From contig OMXT01000057.1 of assembly GCA_900315125.1 (NCBI GenBank), positions 1 through 39,248 on the forward strand: a DNA stretch of 39,248 nucleotides, in the 5' to 3' direction. This stretch comes from an uncultured Eubacteriales bacterium. GTDB taxonomy: Bacteria; Bacillota; Clostridia; Peptostreptococcales; Anaerovoracaceae. The position numbers and the translations under genes were made by a program. The number at the start of each line of letters is the position of its first letter. Within the stretch, counting starts at the first letter, position 1. Below, piece by piece: positions 1 to 8,018 of the stretch. A model generated the notes under the pieces. That model had not been told where the DNA came from. It worked only from the letters and a program-made list of their open reading frames with translations, and did not search any database.

Positions 1-2
1 AT

Positions 3-41
3 GAAGTCGCTGCTTTCATGAAGGGAAAGGCAGATATTTAA
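3..41 (+). CDS. Possible 3' end of a truncated upstream gene
   Basis: From base 3 a frame reads about a dozen residues ending ...FMKGKADI before a TAA at 39-41. It looks like the tail of a protein entering from outside the window, because the consensus promoter of the next operon starts only about 70 bases later. Nothing can be said about function, and the frame choice is a guess from composition. Confidence 0.3.
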   Translation, partial: EVAAFMKGKADI

Positions 42-108
42 GCTGCAAATGACGTTCGAGAGTTAAAAATTTGGGAAGTTAAGACTTTAATTTTCTCACT
101 TTTACCTG

Positions 109-137
109 TTGACAGGAAGTCGGTGGAGTATTACAAT
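109..137 (+). promoter_or_regulatory. Sigma-70 promoter of the metal-resistance operon
   Basis: TTGACA at 109-114, a 17-base spacer and TACAAT at 132-137 give a near-perfect vegetative promoter. It is about 155 bases upstream of the ArsR-family gene, and the only strong inverted repeat nearby lies immediately downstream of the -10 box. Confidence 0.85.
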
Positions 138-140
138 ACG

Positions 141-158
141 ATTGAATGATGATTCAAT
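141..158 (+). promoter_or_regulatory. Likely ArsR/SmtB-type operator
   Basis: The 18-base segment ATTGAATGATGATTCAAT is an inverted repeat with 9-base half-sites and one mismatch pair. It begins three bases after the -10 box, so it overlaps the expected transcription start. SmtB/CzrA-family repressors bind imperfect AT-rich palindromes in this position, and the first gene of the operon encodes such a repressor. Binding is inferred. Confidence 0.7.
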
Positions 159-294
159 TGAACAAGCGTGAATTTGAATGTGCTTCGAATGGAATGTCCT
201 GGGAACTGCGCATGCGCGGGATAAGGGGCAGTGCGGAGCGGAGGAAAGCAGAGCTTGATCGATTGGAAACGGAAACTACAGTCAGGAGGCGGAA

Positions 295-660
295 ATGACA
301 CGGATTTTTGATGAGGCAGACCGGTGCGACTGCAATGTGATCCACGAGGATGTGGTGAATCACGTGAGAAAACGCATGCCGGATGATAATGCGGTCATGG
401 ATCTCGGCGATCTGTTCAAGGTGTTCGCGGATTCTACGAGACTTAAGATTCTCTGTGCCCTCCGCAATTCTGAGATGTGCACCTGTGATTTGTCGGCATT
501 GCTGGGCATGACCCAGTCGGCGGTGTCCCATCAGCTGCGGGTGCTGAAGCAGAGCAACCTTGTGAAGAATCGCAGGGATGGAAAAGTTGTCTATTACTCT
601 ATTGCCGACGATCACGTGGAGACCATGATCGACAACGGCATGGAGCATGTTTTAGAGTAA
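295..660 (+). CDS. ArsR/SmtB-family metal-sensing repressor
   Basis: This 121-residue winged-helix repressor probably shuts off its own operon until Zn, Cd or a similar metal binds. A recognition helix region (QSAVSHQLRVLKQ, about 77-89) is followed by a beta-hairpin wing (RRDGKVVYYSI). Both metal sites known from SmtB are present with numbering shifted by one. The alpha-5 site is D105, H107, H118 and E121. The alpha-3N site is C13, H17, C62 and D65, with an extra C64 as in CadC-type sensors. AGGAGG at 284-289 fixes the ATG at 295. It is the first gene of an operon with an HMA protein and a P-type ATPase. Metal identity (Zn versus Cd/Pb) cannot be settled from sequence. Confidence 0.93.
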   Translation: MTRIFDEADRCDCNVIHEDVVNHVRKRMPDDNAVMDLGDLFKVFADSTRLKILCALRNSEMCTCDLSALLGMTQSAVSHQLRVLKQSNLVKNRRDGKVVYYSIADDHVETMIDNGMEHVLE

Positions 661-696
661 GCAAATGTTTATAGCAGCAGGAAAAGGAGAAAGACA

Positions 697-915
697 ATGA
701 AGAAGAAGTTCAAGATGCAGGACGTTGACTGTGCAAACTGTGCGGCGAAGATGGAGGATGCGATCAAGAAGATCGACGGCGTCAACGACGCGACCATCAG
801 CTTTATGACCCAGAGACTGACCATAGACGCAGATGATGATAAATTCGATGAGATCATGGCTAAAGCGCAGAAGTGCGTATCCAATGTAGACGAAGAGGCG
901 AAGATCCTTCTGTAA
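697..915 (+). CDS. Free-standing heavy-metal-associated (HMA) domain protein
   Basis: This 72-residue cytoplasmic ferredoxin-fold protein has the metal-binding motif DCANCAAKM (C12 and C15) and the HMA pattern GVNDATISFMTQRLTI. It probably hands a soft metal ion to the ATPase encoded 54 bases downstream, or serves as that pump's detached N-terminal domain, because the ATPase itself starts directly with membrane segments. An AAGGAG ribosome site precedes the ATG. The role as chaperone or regulatory domain is inferred from the family and from gene order. Confidence 0.9.
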   Translation: MKKKFKMQDVDCANCAAKMEDAIKKIDGVNDATISFMTQRLTIDADDDKFDEIMAKAQKCVSNVDEEAKILL

Positions 916-969
916 CAGCCGTGATACGGCAGGCCGGGGCTTTGTTCGAAAGGGAATAAGGGAATATTA

Positions 970-2967
970 ATGAAGACGTTGACGAAGAAACAAAGAAACA
1001 TGTTCTGGCGGATCATCATCGCGGGGATCATGTTTGCTGTTCTGGAAGTGCTGGAGCACACGGTACTGCAGCAGTGGCTGGGGGAGCATCCATGGTACGG
1101 CGTAGCGATTTACGCGGTGCCTTATCTGATTGTAGGATATGATGTGCTGAAGAAGGCGGTCCATAACATCCGCCACGGACAGGTGTTTGACGAAAACCTG
1201 CTGATGATCATCGCCACATTCGGGGCTTTCGGCGTGCAGGAGTTCAGCGAGGCGCTGGCGGTCATGCTCTTCTATCAGGTGGGCGAGCTGTTCCAGGGAT
1301 ACGCTGTGGGCAAGTCCCGGGCCAATATTTCGGAGCTGATGGATATCGTGCCGGAGTATGCCAATGTGGAGCAGGACGGCGTGCTCACAGAAGTGGATCC
1401 CGATGATGTGGAAGTCGGGACGGTGATCGTCGTCAAGCCCGGCGAGCGGATCCCGCTGGACGGCGTCGTACTGGAAGGGGAATCCATGGTCGACACGTCT
1501 GCTCTGACCGGAGAATCCGTACCCCGCAGGGTCCGGCCCGGGGATGATATCATCAGCGGATGCGTCAACGGCAGCCATTTGCTGCGGGTCCGGACGACAA
1601 GCGCCTTTGAGGATTCTACGGTGGCGAGGATCCTGGAACTTGTGGAAAATGCCAGCAGCAAGAAGGCAAGGGTAGAGAATTTCATCACCCGGTTCGCCCG
1701 GTATTATACGCCGGCAGTGACCATCGGTGCCGTGGCTCTGTGCCTGATCCCCACGCTGTTCTTCCACGGGCAGTTCACGGACTGGCTCCAGCGAGCCTGT
1801 GTATTCCTCGTTATCAGCTGCCCCTGCGCGCTGGTGATCTCTGTGCCCCTGGGTTTCTTCGGCGGCATCGGCGCTTCCTCCCGGATCGGCGTCCTTGTTA
1901 AGGGCGGCAATTATCTGGAAGCGGCGGCGGACCTGAAGACCTTGGTGTTTGACAAGACCGGGACACTGACGAAGGGCGAGTTCGTCGTTTCTTCCGCGGA
2001 GCCGGCAGATGGATTCAGCCGGGTGGAGCTTTTGGAGACAGCGGCGCTTGCAGAAGGGTATTCCACCCATCCCATTGCGGAATCCATCCGCAGCGCATGG
2101 TCGAAGGAGACGGGCAAGTCTCTGGATTCTCTGGATCTGTCCCGTGTCACAGATACGGAAGAAACGGCAGGTCACGGAATCCATACGAACATAGACGGCA
2201 GAGATGTGTGGGTCGGCAATGGAGCGCTGATGAAGCAGGCGCGGGTGGCAGCGCGGGAATCTCACAGCCCCTACACTGTAGTCTACGCAGCGGTGGACGG
2301 CCAGTTTGCCGGCACGATTACTATATCCGATACAGTCAAGCCGGGTGTAAAGGAGGCTCTCAGCGGGCTGAAGAGCGCCGGTGTGACGCGGACGGTCATG
2401 CTCACCGGAGACCGGCAGGCTGCGGCGGAGGCTGTGGCAGAAGAGGTAGGCGTCAGCGAGGTGCGGGCGGAGCTCCTTCCCGGGGACAAAGTCGCGGCTG
2501 TGGAAGAGATCCTCAGTCATGCCAGGGGGAAGGAGAAGACCGGATTCGTGGGCGACGGAATAAATGATGCTCCCGTCCTGACCCGTGCGGATATCGGATT
2601 CGCCATGGGCAGCATGGGTTCCGACGCGGCCATCGAGGCAGCGGATATCGTCATCATGGACGATGATCTGCGGCGGATCCCGGCGGTCATCCGGATCGCC
2701 CGGAAGACCATGCGGATCGTTCGGATGAATATCGTCTTCGCTTTAGGAGTAAAGGCCGTGGTGCTGGTACTGGGAGCATTGGGCCTGGCGAACATGTGGG
2801 CAGCCGTGTTTGCGGATGTAGGTGTGGCTGTTATAGCAATCCTGAATTCCATGCGGACGCTGAATGTGAACAGTGAGATCAGGAATCTGCCGCCTCTGGA
2901 AGCCCAGAGTGATGACGGTGCGGACACGGGCATATCGCAGGGGGATGGCGAGCGTCACATTGCTTAG
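970..2967 (+). CDS. zntA: P1B-type Zn/Cd-translocating ATPase
   Basis: This 665-residue integral membrane pump couples ATP hydrolysis to metal export. It has the actuator motif TGES (180-183), the intramembrane CPC motif (284-286), the phosphorylation loop DKTGT (328-332), the P1B-specific HP pair (STHPIAES), MLTGDR and GDGINDAP. The segment ADVGVAVIAILNSMR near the C-terminus carries the last-helix Asp typical of the Zn/Cd/Pb (P1B-2) subgroup. No HMA domain precedes the first membrane helix. That domain is encoded separately just upstream. The ArsR-family repressor in the same operon supports inducible Zn/Cd resistance. No convincing terminator was seen directly after the stop. Confidence 0.93.
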   Translation: MKTLTKKQRNMFWRIIIAGIMFAVLEVLEHTVLQQWLGEHPWYGVAIYAVPYLIVGYDVLKKAVHNIRHGQVFDENLLMIIATFGAFGVQEFSEALAVMLFYQVGELFQGYAVGKSRANISELMDIVPEYANVEQDGVLTEVDPDDVEVGTVIVVKPGERIPLDGVVLEGESMVDTSALTGESVPRRVRPGDDIISGCVNGSHLLRVRTTSAFEDSTVARILELVENASSKKARVENFITRFARYYTPAVTIGAVALCLIPTLFFHGQFTDWLQRACVFLVISCPCALVISVPLGFFGGIGASSRIGVLVKGGNYLEAAADLKTLVFDKTGTLTKGEFVVSSAEPADGFSRVELLETAALAEGYSTHPIAESIRSAWSKETGKSLDSLDLSRVTDTEETAGHGIHTNIDGRDVWVGNGALMKQARVAARESHSPYTVVYAAVDGQFAGTITISDTVKPGVKEALSGLKSAGVTRTVMLTGDRQAAAEAVAEEVGVSEVRAELLPGDKVAAVEEILSHARGKEKTGFVGDGINDAPVLTRADIGFAMGSMGSDAAIEAADIVIMDDDLRRIPAVIRIARKTMRIVRMNIVFALGVKAVVLVLGALGLANMWAAVFADVGVAVIAILNSMRTLNVNSEIRNLPPLEAQSDDGADTGISQGDGERHIA

Positions 2968-3056
2968 TATCTCATAATATGGTACGTCAGGAATTCAGAG
3001 AATACCAGATGTAGATGGCATGGCTGGGATTTTCCGGTGCTATTTGAAAGAATTCC

Positions 3057-3085
3057 TTGACGGCAGGTAATAAATAAGTTAGAAT
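3057..3085 (+). promoter_or_regulatory. Promoter of the cobalamin riboswitch unit
   Basis: TTGACG at 3057-3062, a 17-base spacer and TAGAAT at 3080-3085. Transcription would start near 3092, about 14 bases before the first riboswitch helix, so the riboswitch has its own promoter and does not depend on the ATPase operon. Confidence 0.75.
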
Positions 3086-3105
3086 TAATCTGCAATTGAA
3101 AATGC

Positions 3106-3270
3106 GTTTTACGTTCTTACATAGTAAGCTAAGAGGGAATCAGGTATAAGCCTGAGCGGTCCCGCCACTGTGATTGGGGAGCGTTGTTTTAGGACAGATG
3201 TCATCCACTGGGTAATACCGGGAAGGAAAAGCAATGCGATGATCCATAAGCCAGGAGACCTGCGTAGAAT
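3106..3270 (+). ncRNA. Cobalamin (AdoCbl-type) riboswitch
   Basis: Conserved blocks appear in the right order: AAGAGGGAAT (3131-3140), CCCGCCACTGTGA (3161-3173), CCACTGGG (3205-3212), CCGGGAAGG (3218-3226) and the B12-box-like AAGCCAGGAGACCTGC (3248-3263). The closing helix P1 pairs 3106-3113 (GTTTTACG) with 3263-3270 (CGTAGAAT). The family binds adenosyl- or other cobalamins and usually represses B12 synthesis or uptake genes. Here no such gene follows: hairpins and a terminator come next, then pcrA. The RNA itself is clear, but its target is not. Confidence 0.93.
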
Positions 3271-3322
3271 CGTTTCCATCCGGCGGTGAACCGGTGGTGG
3301 AGACATATGCATCAGCGAATAC

Positions 3323-3350
3323 GGGCTGTGGGCTTTCCACAGCCCTATTA
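3323..3350 (+). terminator. Strong hairpin after the riboswitch (probable expression-platform terminator)
   Basis: GGGCTGTGG (3323-3331) and CCACAGCCC (3337-3345) form a perfect 9-bp stem with a 5-base loop, followed by a T-rich but broken tract (TATTAGTTATAT). A second hairpin, GTTTCCA/TGGAGAC (3272-3304), sits between it and the aptamer and may take part in the switch. Confidence 0.65.
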
Positions 3351-3448
3351 GTTATATATCCGAGCGGCGAGACCCGCCAGATGTAGTGTTTCCTTAAGTA
3401 TAATAGAAGCACTGTGGAGCCCCAATTGCTTTTCATTCTTTTTTCATT

Positions 3449-3485
3449 AGAGGCAGGCCCCGTCAACCTGCCTCACTTTTTTATT
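3449..3485 (+). terminator. Intrinsic terminator before pcrA
   Basis: GAGGCAGG and CCTGCCTC form an 8-bp stem followed by ACTTTTTTATT. It closes the gene-less riboswitch unit and insulates pcrA. The stretch between the riboswitch and this site contains no credible reading frame with a ribosome site. Confidence 0.85.
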
Positions 3486-3624
3486 GCAGGTGAATTTGCT
3501 GTCGGGACAGGGGGCGGACGCAGAACTTTCGCCTTTTTTCATGTATCTGTGATATACTTAGTTTACGTGTCTGCGCGGGCGGGAACCGGGCAGAGCCAAG
3601 TCTTTGTAATATGAGGAGTAATGA

Positions 3625-5841
3625 ATGAGCCTTGAGAACTTGAATAAACAGCAGCAGGAGGCTGCCAGGCACGGGGAAGGTCCCCTGCTGATCCTGGCGG
3701 GCGCCGGGTCGGGCAAGACCAGCACTATGACCCACCGGATCGCTCAACTCGTTGAGTCGGGCATCCGGCCTTACCATATTCTTGCTGTTACATTTACGAA
3801 TAAGGCAGCTCGGGAAATGCGGGAGCGGGTAGAGGATCTGATCGGCGATACACGGGGCATGTGGATCATGACGTTCCATGCCATGTGCCTTCGGATGCTC
3901 CGGATGAACCCGGAGATCGTGGGGTATGATCCCAGCTTCGTCATATACGATACGACGGATCAGAAGACCCTGGTCAAGAATATCATGAAGGAACTGGGCA
4001 TTTCTGAGAAGGAGCATAAACCCCAGTATTTCCTTACGGTCATTTCTCACTGTAAGGAAAAAGAAATGACGCCGGATGCCTATCTTAAGGAAAATGAGGG
4101 CCACGACTACCGGGCGAAGCTGATCTGGCAGGTGTACAGCGAATATCAGGAGCAGCTGCTTAAGAATAATGCCATGGATTTCGACGATATCCTGTGGAAC
4201 TGCCTCCGCATGTTTCAGCTGGACGAGGAGGTCCTGCTGAAATACCAGGAGCGATTCCAGTACATCATGGTGGACGAATACCAGGATACGAACCACATCC
4301 AGTACGAACTGATCCGCTTCCTGGCGGACAGGCATCACAATCTCTGCGTTGTGGGTGATGATGACCAGTGCATATACCAGTGGCGGGGCGCGGATATCAC
4401 GAATATTCTGGATTTCCAGAAGGATTTCCCGGAAGCGAAGGTCATTAAGCTGGAGCAGAATTACCGTTCCAAAGGGAATATCCTTGCGGCGGCTCACTCC
4501 GTCATCCGCAACAACAGGGAGCGGATGAGCAAGAAGCTCTGGACCCAGGCGGAGAGCGGGGAGAAGATTCGCTATTATCGGGCAGAAAACGACCATGATG
4601 AGGCGAATTATGTGGCCCGGCAGATCGACCAGCTGCACCGGAAAGGGCGGCCCCTCACGGACTTCGCCATCCTGTACCGGACCAATGCCCAGTCAAGGCT
4701 TTTCGAGCAGAGCCTGACATACCAGGGGATCCCCTACCGGGTCCTCTCCGGGATGCGGTATTATGACCGGAAAGAAATAAAGGACGTTATGGCATACATG
4801 AGACTGGTGGTGAACCCCCAGGACGACCTGTCCTTTCTGCGGATCATCAATGAGCCAAAGCGGGGAATGGGCGCCAAGACTGTAGAGAAGATCCGGGCTT
4901 TTGCATCTGTCCGGGGGCAGAGCATGCTGCAGGCACTGCAGGATCCGGAGGTTCTGGACACGCTGCCCGGCCGTGCTTATGATAAGGTCCGGGATATGGT
5001 AGAAATACTGACGAAGTGCCGGGATAACCGGGATGATCTGACGGTTTCCTATATCTACGACCGGATCCTGGAGGGTACGGGTTATCTTCAGGCGCTGCAG
5101 GAGTCAAACACCGTGGAAGCAGAGAGCCGTCTGGATAACGTGATGGATTTTAAGACGGTCATCGCCGACTACGAGAGGGGCGCGGAAAATCCGACGGTGG
5201 AAGAGTTCATGGAGCAGCTCACGCTGGCGGCGGAAGTGGATAACTACGATGAGTCTCAGGATACAGTGACGCTGATGACCATGCACAGCGCCAAGGGTCT
5301 GGAGTTTCCTGTGGTGTTCATGCCGGGCCTGGAAGATGGTCTTTTCCCGGGGAACAAAGCCTTCGACAGCGAACAGGGCATGGAGGAGGAGCGGCGGCTC
5401 TGCTATGTAGGCATGACACGGGCGAAGGAACTGCTCTATCTCACCAGCGCGGAAGAGCGGACGAGATATGGGCGGACAGAATATACGAGGGAATCCCAGT
5501 TTCTCCGGGAAGTGGACAGCAAACTGCTGACAGGGGACGCGGTATATAAGAAGAAGACAGGGAGCAGCAGTCTCGGCGTGCCCACCGGCAGTCTGGACGG
5601 CTACGCCAGGGAACCTTACCGGCCCTATAAACCCTACGATGCTCTGAAACAGGCCCAGAAGGATACGGTGTCCCGACCTTCTGTCAGCGGAACGGAACTG
5701 AAGCCCGGAGATAAGGTAAAGCATATAAAATTCGGCGAGGGCCTGGTGATCGACGCCAATGACAAGGTGGTCACGGTGGCTTTCCGTTCGGAGGGAATAA
5801 AGAAACTGGCGAAGGACCTGGCGCCCATGAAGAAGATATAA
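3625..5841 (+). CDS. pcrA: ATP-dependent 3'-5' DNA helicase PcrA/UvrD
   Basis: This 738-residue superfamily 1A helicase acts in nucleotide excision repair, rolling-circle replication and removal of recombinase or stalled complexes. Motifs are in order: Q-motif region NKQQQEAA, Walker A GAGSGKT, TFTNKAAREM, DEYQDTN (Walker B), GDDDQCIYQWRGA, QNYRS, the late motif TMHSAKGLEFPVVF and GMTRAKELLY. The C-terminal segment (KPGDKVKHIKFGEGLVI...) is the UvrD/PcrA tail with a Tudor-like fold. GAGGAG at 3613-3618 supports the ATG at 3625 over the ATG four bases upstream in another frame. The next gene, ligA, starts 5 bases after the stop, a pairing common in Firmicutes. Confidence 0.96.
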   Translation: MSLENLNKQQQEAARHGEGPLLILAGAGSGKTSTMTHRIAQLVESGIRPYHILAVTFTNKAAREMRERVEDLIGDTRGMWIMTFHAMCLRMLRMNPEIVGYDPSFVIYDTTDQKTLVKNIMKELGISEKEHKPQYFLTVISHCKEKEMTPDAYLKENEGHDYRAKLIWQVYSEYQEQLLKNNAMDFDDILWNCLRMFQLDEEVLLKYQERFQYIMVDEYQDTNHIQYELIRFLADRHHNLCVVGDDDQCIYQWRGADITNILDFQKDFPEAKVIKLEQNYRSKGNILAAAHSVIRNNRERMSKKLWTQAESGEKIRYYRAENDHDEANYVARQIDQLHRKGRPLTDFAILYRTNAQSRLFEQSLTYQGIPYRVLSGMRYYDRKEIKDVMAYMRLVVNPQDDLSFLRIINEPKRGMGAKTVEKIRAFASVRGQSMLQALQDPEVLDTLPGRAYDKVRDMVEILTKCRDNRDDLTVSYIYDRILEGTGYLQALQESNTVEAESRLDNVMDFKTVIADYERGAENPTVEEFMEQLTLAAEVDNYDESQDTVTLMTMHSAKGLEFPVVFMPGLEDGLFPGNKAFDSEQGMEEERRLCYVGMTRAKELLYLTSAEERTRYGRTEYTRESQFLREVDSKLLTGDAVYKKKTGSSSLGVPTGSLDGYAREPYRPYKPYDALKQAQKDTVSRPSVSGTELKPGDKVKHIKFGEGLVIDANDKVVTVAFRSEGIKKLAKDLAPMKKI

Positions 5842-5846
5842 GGACT

Positions 5847-7826
5847 ATGAAAGACAGAACCAAGGAAATAAAAGAGAAGATCGATCTCCTGAACCGGGCT
5901 TCCCGCGCTTATTATCAGGAAGCAGAGGAGATCATGCCCAACATAGAATATGACCGGCTCTACGATGAACTGGAAACCCTGGAGAAGGAAACAGGGATTA
6001 TCTTTGCTAACAGCCCGACCCAGAATGTGGGTTATGAGGTGGTCTCACAGCTCCCGAAGGAGCGTCACCCGTCCCGTATGCTGTCCCTGAGCAAAACGAA
6101 GAGCCGTGAGGAGCTCCGGGACTGGCTGGGCAATCAGACCGGGCTCCTGTCCTGGAAGCTGGATGGGCTGACCGTTGTCCTGACTTATGAAGAGGGACAG
6201 CTTGTCAAGGCACTGACACGGGGCAACGGTGATGTTGGAGAGGTCATCACCGGCAACGCCCGGGCATTCGCCAATGTACCGGTCGCCATACCTTATCAGG
6301 GCCGTCTCGTGCTGCGGGGCGAGGCGATCATCACATACAGCCAGTTCCAGAAGATCAACGAGGAGATCGGCGACGCGGACGCGAAGTACAAGAACCCGAG
6401 GAACCTGTGCAGCGGTTCGGTCCGGCAGTTGGACCCCCGGATCACCCGGGAGCGAAACGTGCACTTTATCGCCTTCGCCCTGGTAGAGGCAGAGGGCGCG
6501 GACTTCGGCGGGAAACGGCACGGACAGTTTGAGTGGCTGGCATCTCAGGGATTCGATGTGGTGGGATACCGGCAGGTGGATCATGAAAATATCCTGGAGA
6601 CCGTACAGCAGTTTGAGGACCGGATCCCGGAAAATGACTTTCCTTCTGACGGCCTCGTCCTGAGTTATGACGACATCGCCTACGGTCAGTCCCTGGGTAC
6701 GACGGCCAAGTTCCCAAGGGATTCCATCGCCTTCAAATGGGCGGACCAGCAGGAGGAAACGATCCTGCGCGATGTGGAGTGGAGCGCGTCCCGCACCGGG
6801 CTCATCAATCCGGTGGCGGTCTTCGATCCTGTGGAACTGGAGGGCACGACAGTGAGCCGGGCGTCGGTGCATAACGTGAGCATCCTCCGGGAGCTTGCTC
6901 TCGGCGTCGGGGATCATATCATGGTGTACAAAGCCAACATGATCATTCCCCAGATTGCTGAGAATATCACCAGGAGCGGAAACCTTACAATACCGGAAAT
7001 CTGCCCTGTATGCGGAAAGAAGACAGAAATCCATAACGAAAACGGCGTAGAGACACTGTACTGCACCAATCCGGACTGTACGGCGAAACAGATAAAAAGT
7101 TTCAGCTTGTTCGTGTCCAGAGACGCTCTGAATATCGAGGGGCTCAGCGAGTCCACCCTGGAAAAGTTCATCGCCGCAGGGCTGGTCCACGAGTTCGCGG
7201 ATCTGTTCCGGCTGGCAGACCACCGGGAGACGATCACCGCCATGGAAGGATTCGGGGAAAAGTCGTTCCAGAAGCTGATAGAAGCGGCGGACAAAGCGTC
7301 TGGGACAACGCCGGACCGGCTTTTGTACGGGCTCGGGATCCCAGGGATCGGCGCCGCCAACGCAAGAGTGATCGCCCGTGCGGCTCATAACAGCTGGCAG
7401 CGGATGTCGTCTCTGACGAAGGATGAACTTCTGCAGATCGATGGCGTGGGCGATGTGCTGGCAGAGGCGTATACCGCATGGTTCGCGGAGCCGGAGCACC
7501 AGCGGATCGTTGCAGATCTGCTTGCGGTGCTGACGCTGGATGAGACAGAGGAGACCAGGGAGGATTTCCTGGCCGGTAAGACCTTCGTTATCACAGGATC
7601 TCTCCATGGGTACGGAAACCGGGAGGAACTGAAGGCAGCCATAGAGAAGGCCGGCGGAAAAGTGGCCGGATCGGTCAGCCGAAAAACCTCATACCTTATC
7701 AATAATGACGTGCATTCCACATCAGGAAAGAATAAGAAGGCAAGGGAGCTGGGCATTCCTATCATGGACGAAGACGCCATGACAGCCTGGCTGGAATCTG
7801 GTGTTGACACCCCGCCGGAAATCTAA
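5847..7826 (+). CDS. ligA: NAD-dependent DNA ligase LigA
   Basis: This 659-residue enzyme seals nicks using NAD+. The adenylated lysine is K104 in SWKLDG, followed by RGNGDVGE, LRGEAII and GSVRQLDP. Next come the OB fold, a four-cysteine zinc finger (CPVCG...CTNPDC), helix-hairpin-helix repeats (GIGAAN, IDGVGDVLAE) and a C-terminal BRCT domain (from about FLAGKTFVITGSL). The usual AFKFPAEE-type stretch reads AFKWADQQEE, and the CE..KIDG context reads SWKLDG, so the copy is somewhat divergent although all catalytic elements seem intact. No second ligase gene is visible here. It is cotranscribed with pcrA. Confidence 0.95.
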   Translation: MKDRTKEIKEKIDLLNRASRAYYQEAEEIMPNIEYDRLYDELETLEKETGIIFANSPTQNVGYEVVSQLPKERHPSRMLSLSKTKSREELRDWLGNQTGLLSWKLDGLTVVLTYEEGQLVKALTRGNGDVGEVITGNARAFANVPVAIPYQGRLVLRGEAIITYSQFQKINEEIGDADAKYKNPRNLCSGSVRQLDPRITRERNVHFIAFALVEAEGADFGGKRHGQFEWLASQGFDVVGYRQVDHENILETVQQFEDRIPENDFPSDGLVLSYDDIAYGQSLGTTAKFPRDSIAFKWADQQEETILRDVEWSASRTGLINPVAVFDPVELEGTTVSRASVHNVSILRELALGVGDHIMVYKANMIIPQIAENITRSGNLTIPEICPVCGKKTEIHNENGVETLYCTNPDCTAKQIKSFSLFVSRDALNIEGLSESTLEKFIAAGLVHEFADLFRLADHRETITAMEGFGEKSFQKLIEAADKASGTTPDRLLYGLGIPGIGAANARVIARAAHNSWQRMSSLTKDELLQIDGVGDVLAEAYTAWFAEPEHQRIVADLLAVLTLDETEETREDFLAGKTFVITGSLHGYGNREELKAAIEKAGGKVAGSVSRKTSYLINNDVHSTSGKNKKARELGIPIMDEDAMTAWLESGVDTPPEI

Positions 7827-7832
7827 TATAAT
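7804..7832 (+). promoter_or_regulatory. Consensus promoter for the SRP RNA
   Basis: TTGACA at 7804-7809, a 17-base spacer and TATAAT at 7827-7832 match the sigma-70 consensus exactly. The -35 box lies inside the ligA coding sequence and the -10 box begins right after the ligA stop codon. Confidence 0.88.
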
Positions 7833-7868
7833 TTAGCAATGGGCATTGCCCTTTCATAGCTTCGTGTG

Positions 7869-7970
7869 ATATGGTCTGGGTCCTGCGCAATAGGATGCCG
7901 TGAACCTTGTCAGGTCCGGAAGGAAGCAGCAATAAGCGGATTTTCCTATGTGCCGCAGATCAGCCTTTTC
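7869..7970 (+). ncRNA. ffs: Signal recognition particle RNA (small bacterial type)
   Basis: The conserved helix-8 core GTCAGGTCCGGAAGGAAGCA lies around 7909-7928, with the GGAA tetraloop and the downstream asymmetric loop AGCAGCAATAAG. Flanking bases GGTCTGGGTCCTGCGC and TATGTGCCGCAGATCAGCC pair to form the long stem, and CCTTTTCC follows. The size fits the short 4.5S-like form rather than the long Alu-containing Bacillus form. Exact ends are uncertain. The position just upstream of dnaX is the usual one in many Firmicutes. Confidence 0.92.
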
Positions 7971-8018
7971 CTACGTCACGCGGAGCTATTAAAGGGCAAT
8001 GTTTTTTTAGGAGGAACT

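Noticed and set aside
967-2520. A 517-codon minus-strand frame opposite the P-type ATPase
   Set aside because: Shadow of a well-supported gene, with no motifs of its own. The same holds for other long antisense frames at 6045-7607 and 14607-16394.
3272-3480. ANTAR-type dual hairpins downstream of the riboswitch (eut-like sRNA)
   Set aside because: The loops are 5 to 9 bases and lack the A1/G4 hexaloop pattern, so a direct eut-type mechanism is not supported.
3414-3614. Small plus-strand frame after the cobalamin riboswitch that could have been its target gene
   Set aside because: It has no ribosome site and runs straight through an intrinsic terminator.
7866-8018. Upstream in-frame extension of dnaX
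   Set aside because: It would translate the SRP RNA. The AGGAGG and family N-terminus place the start at 8019.
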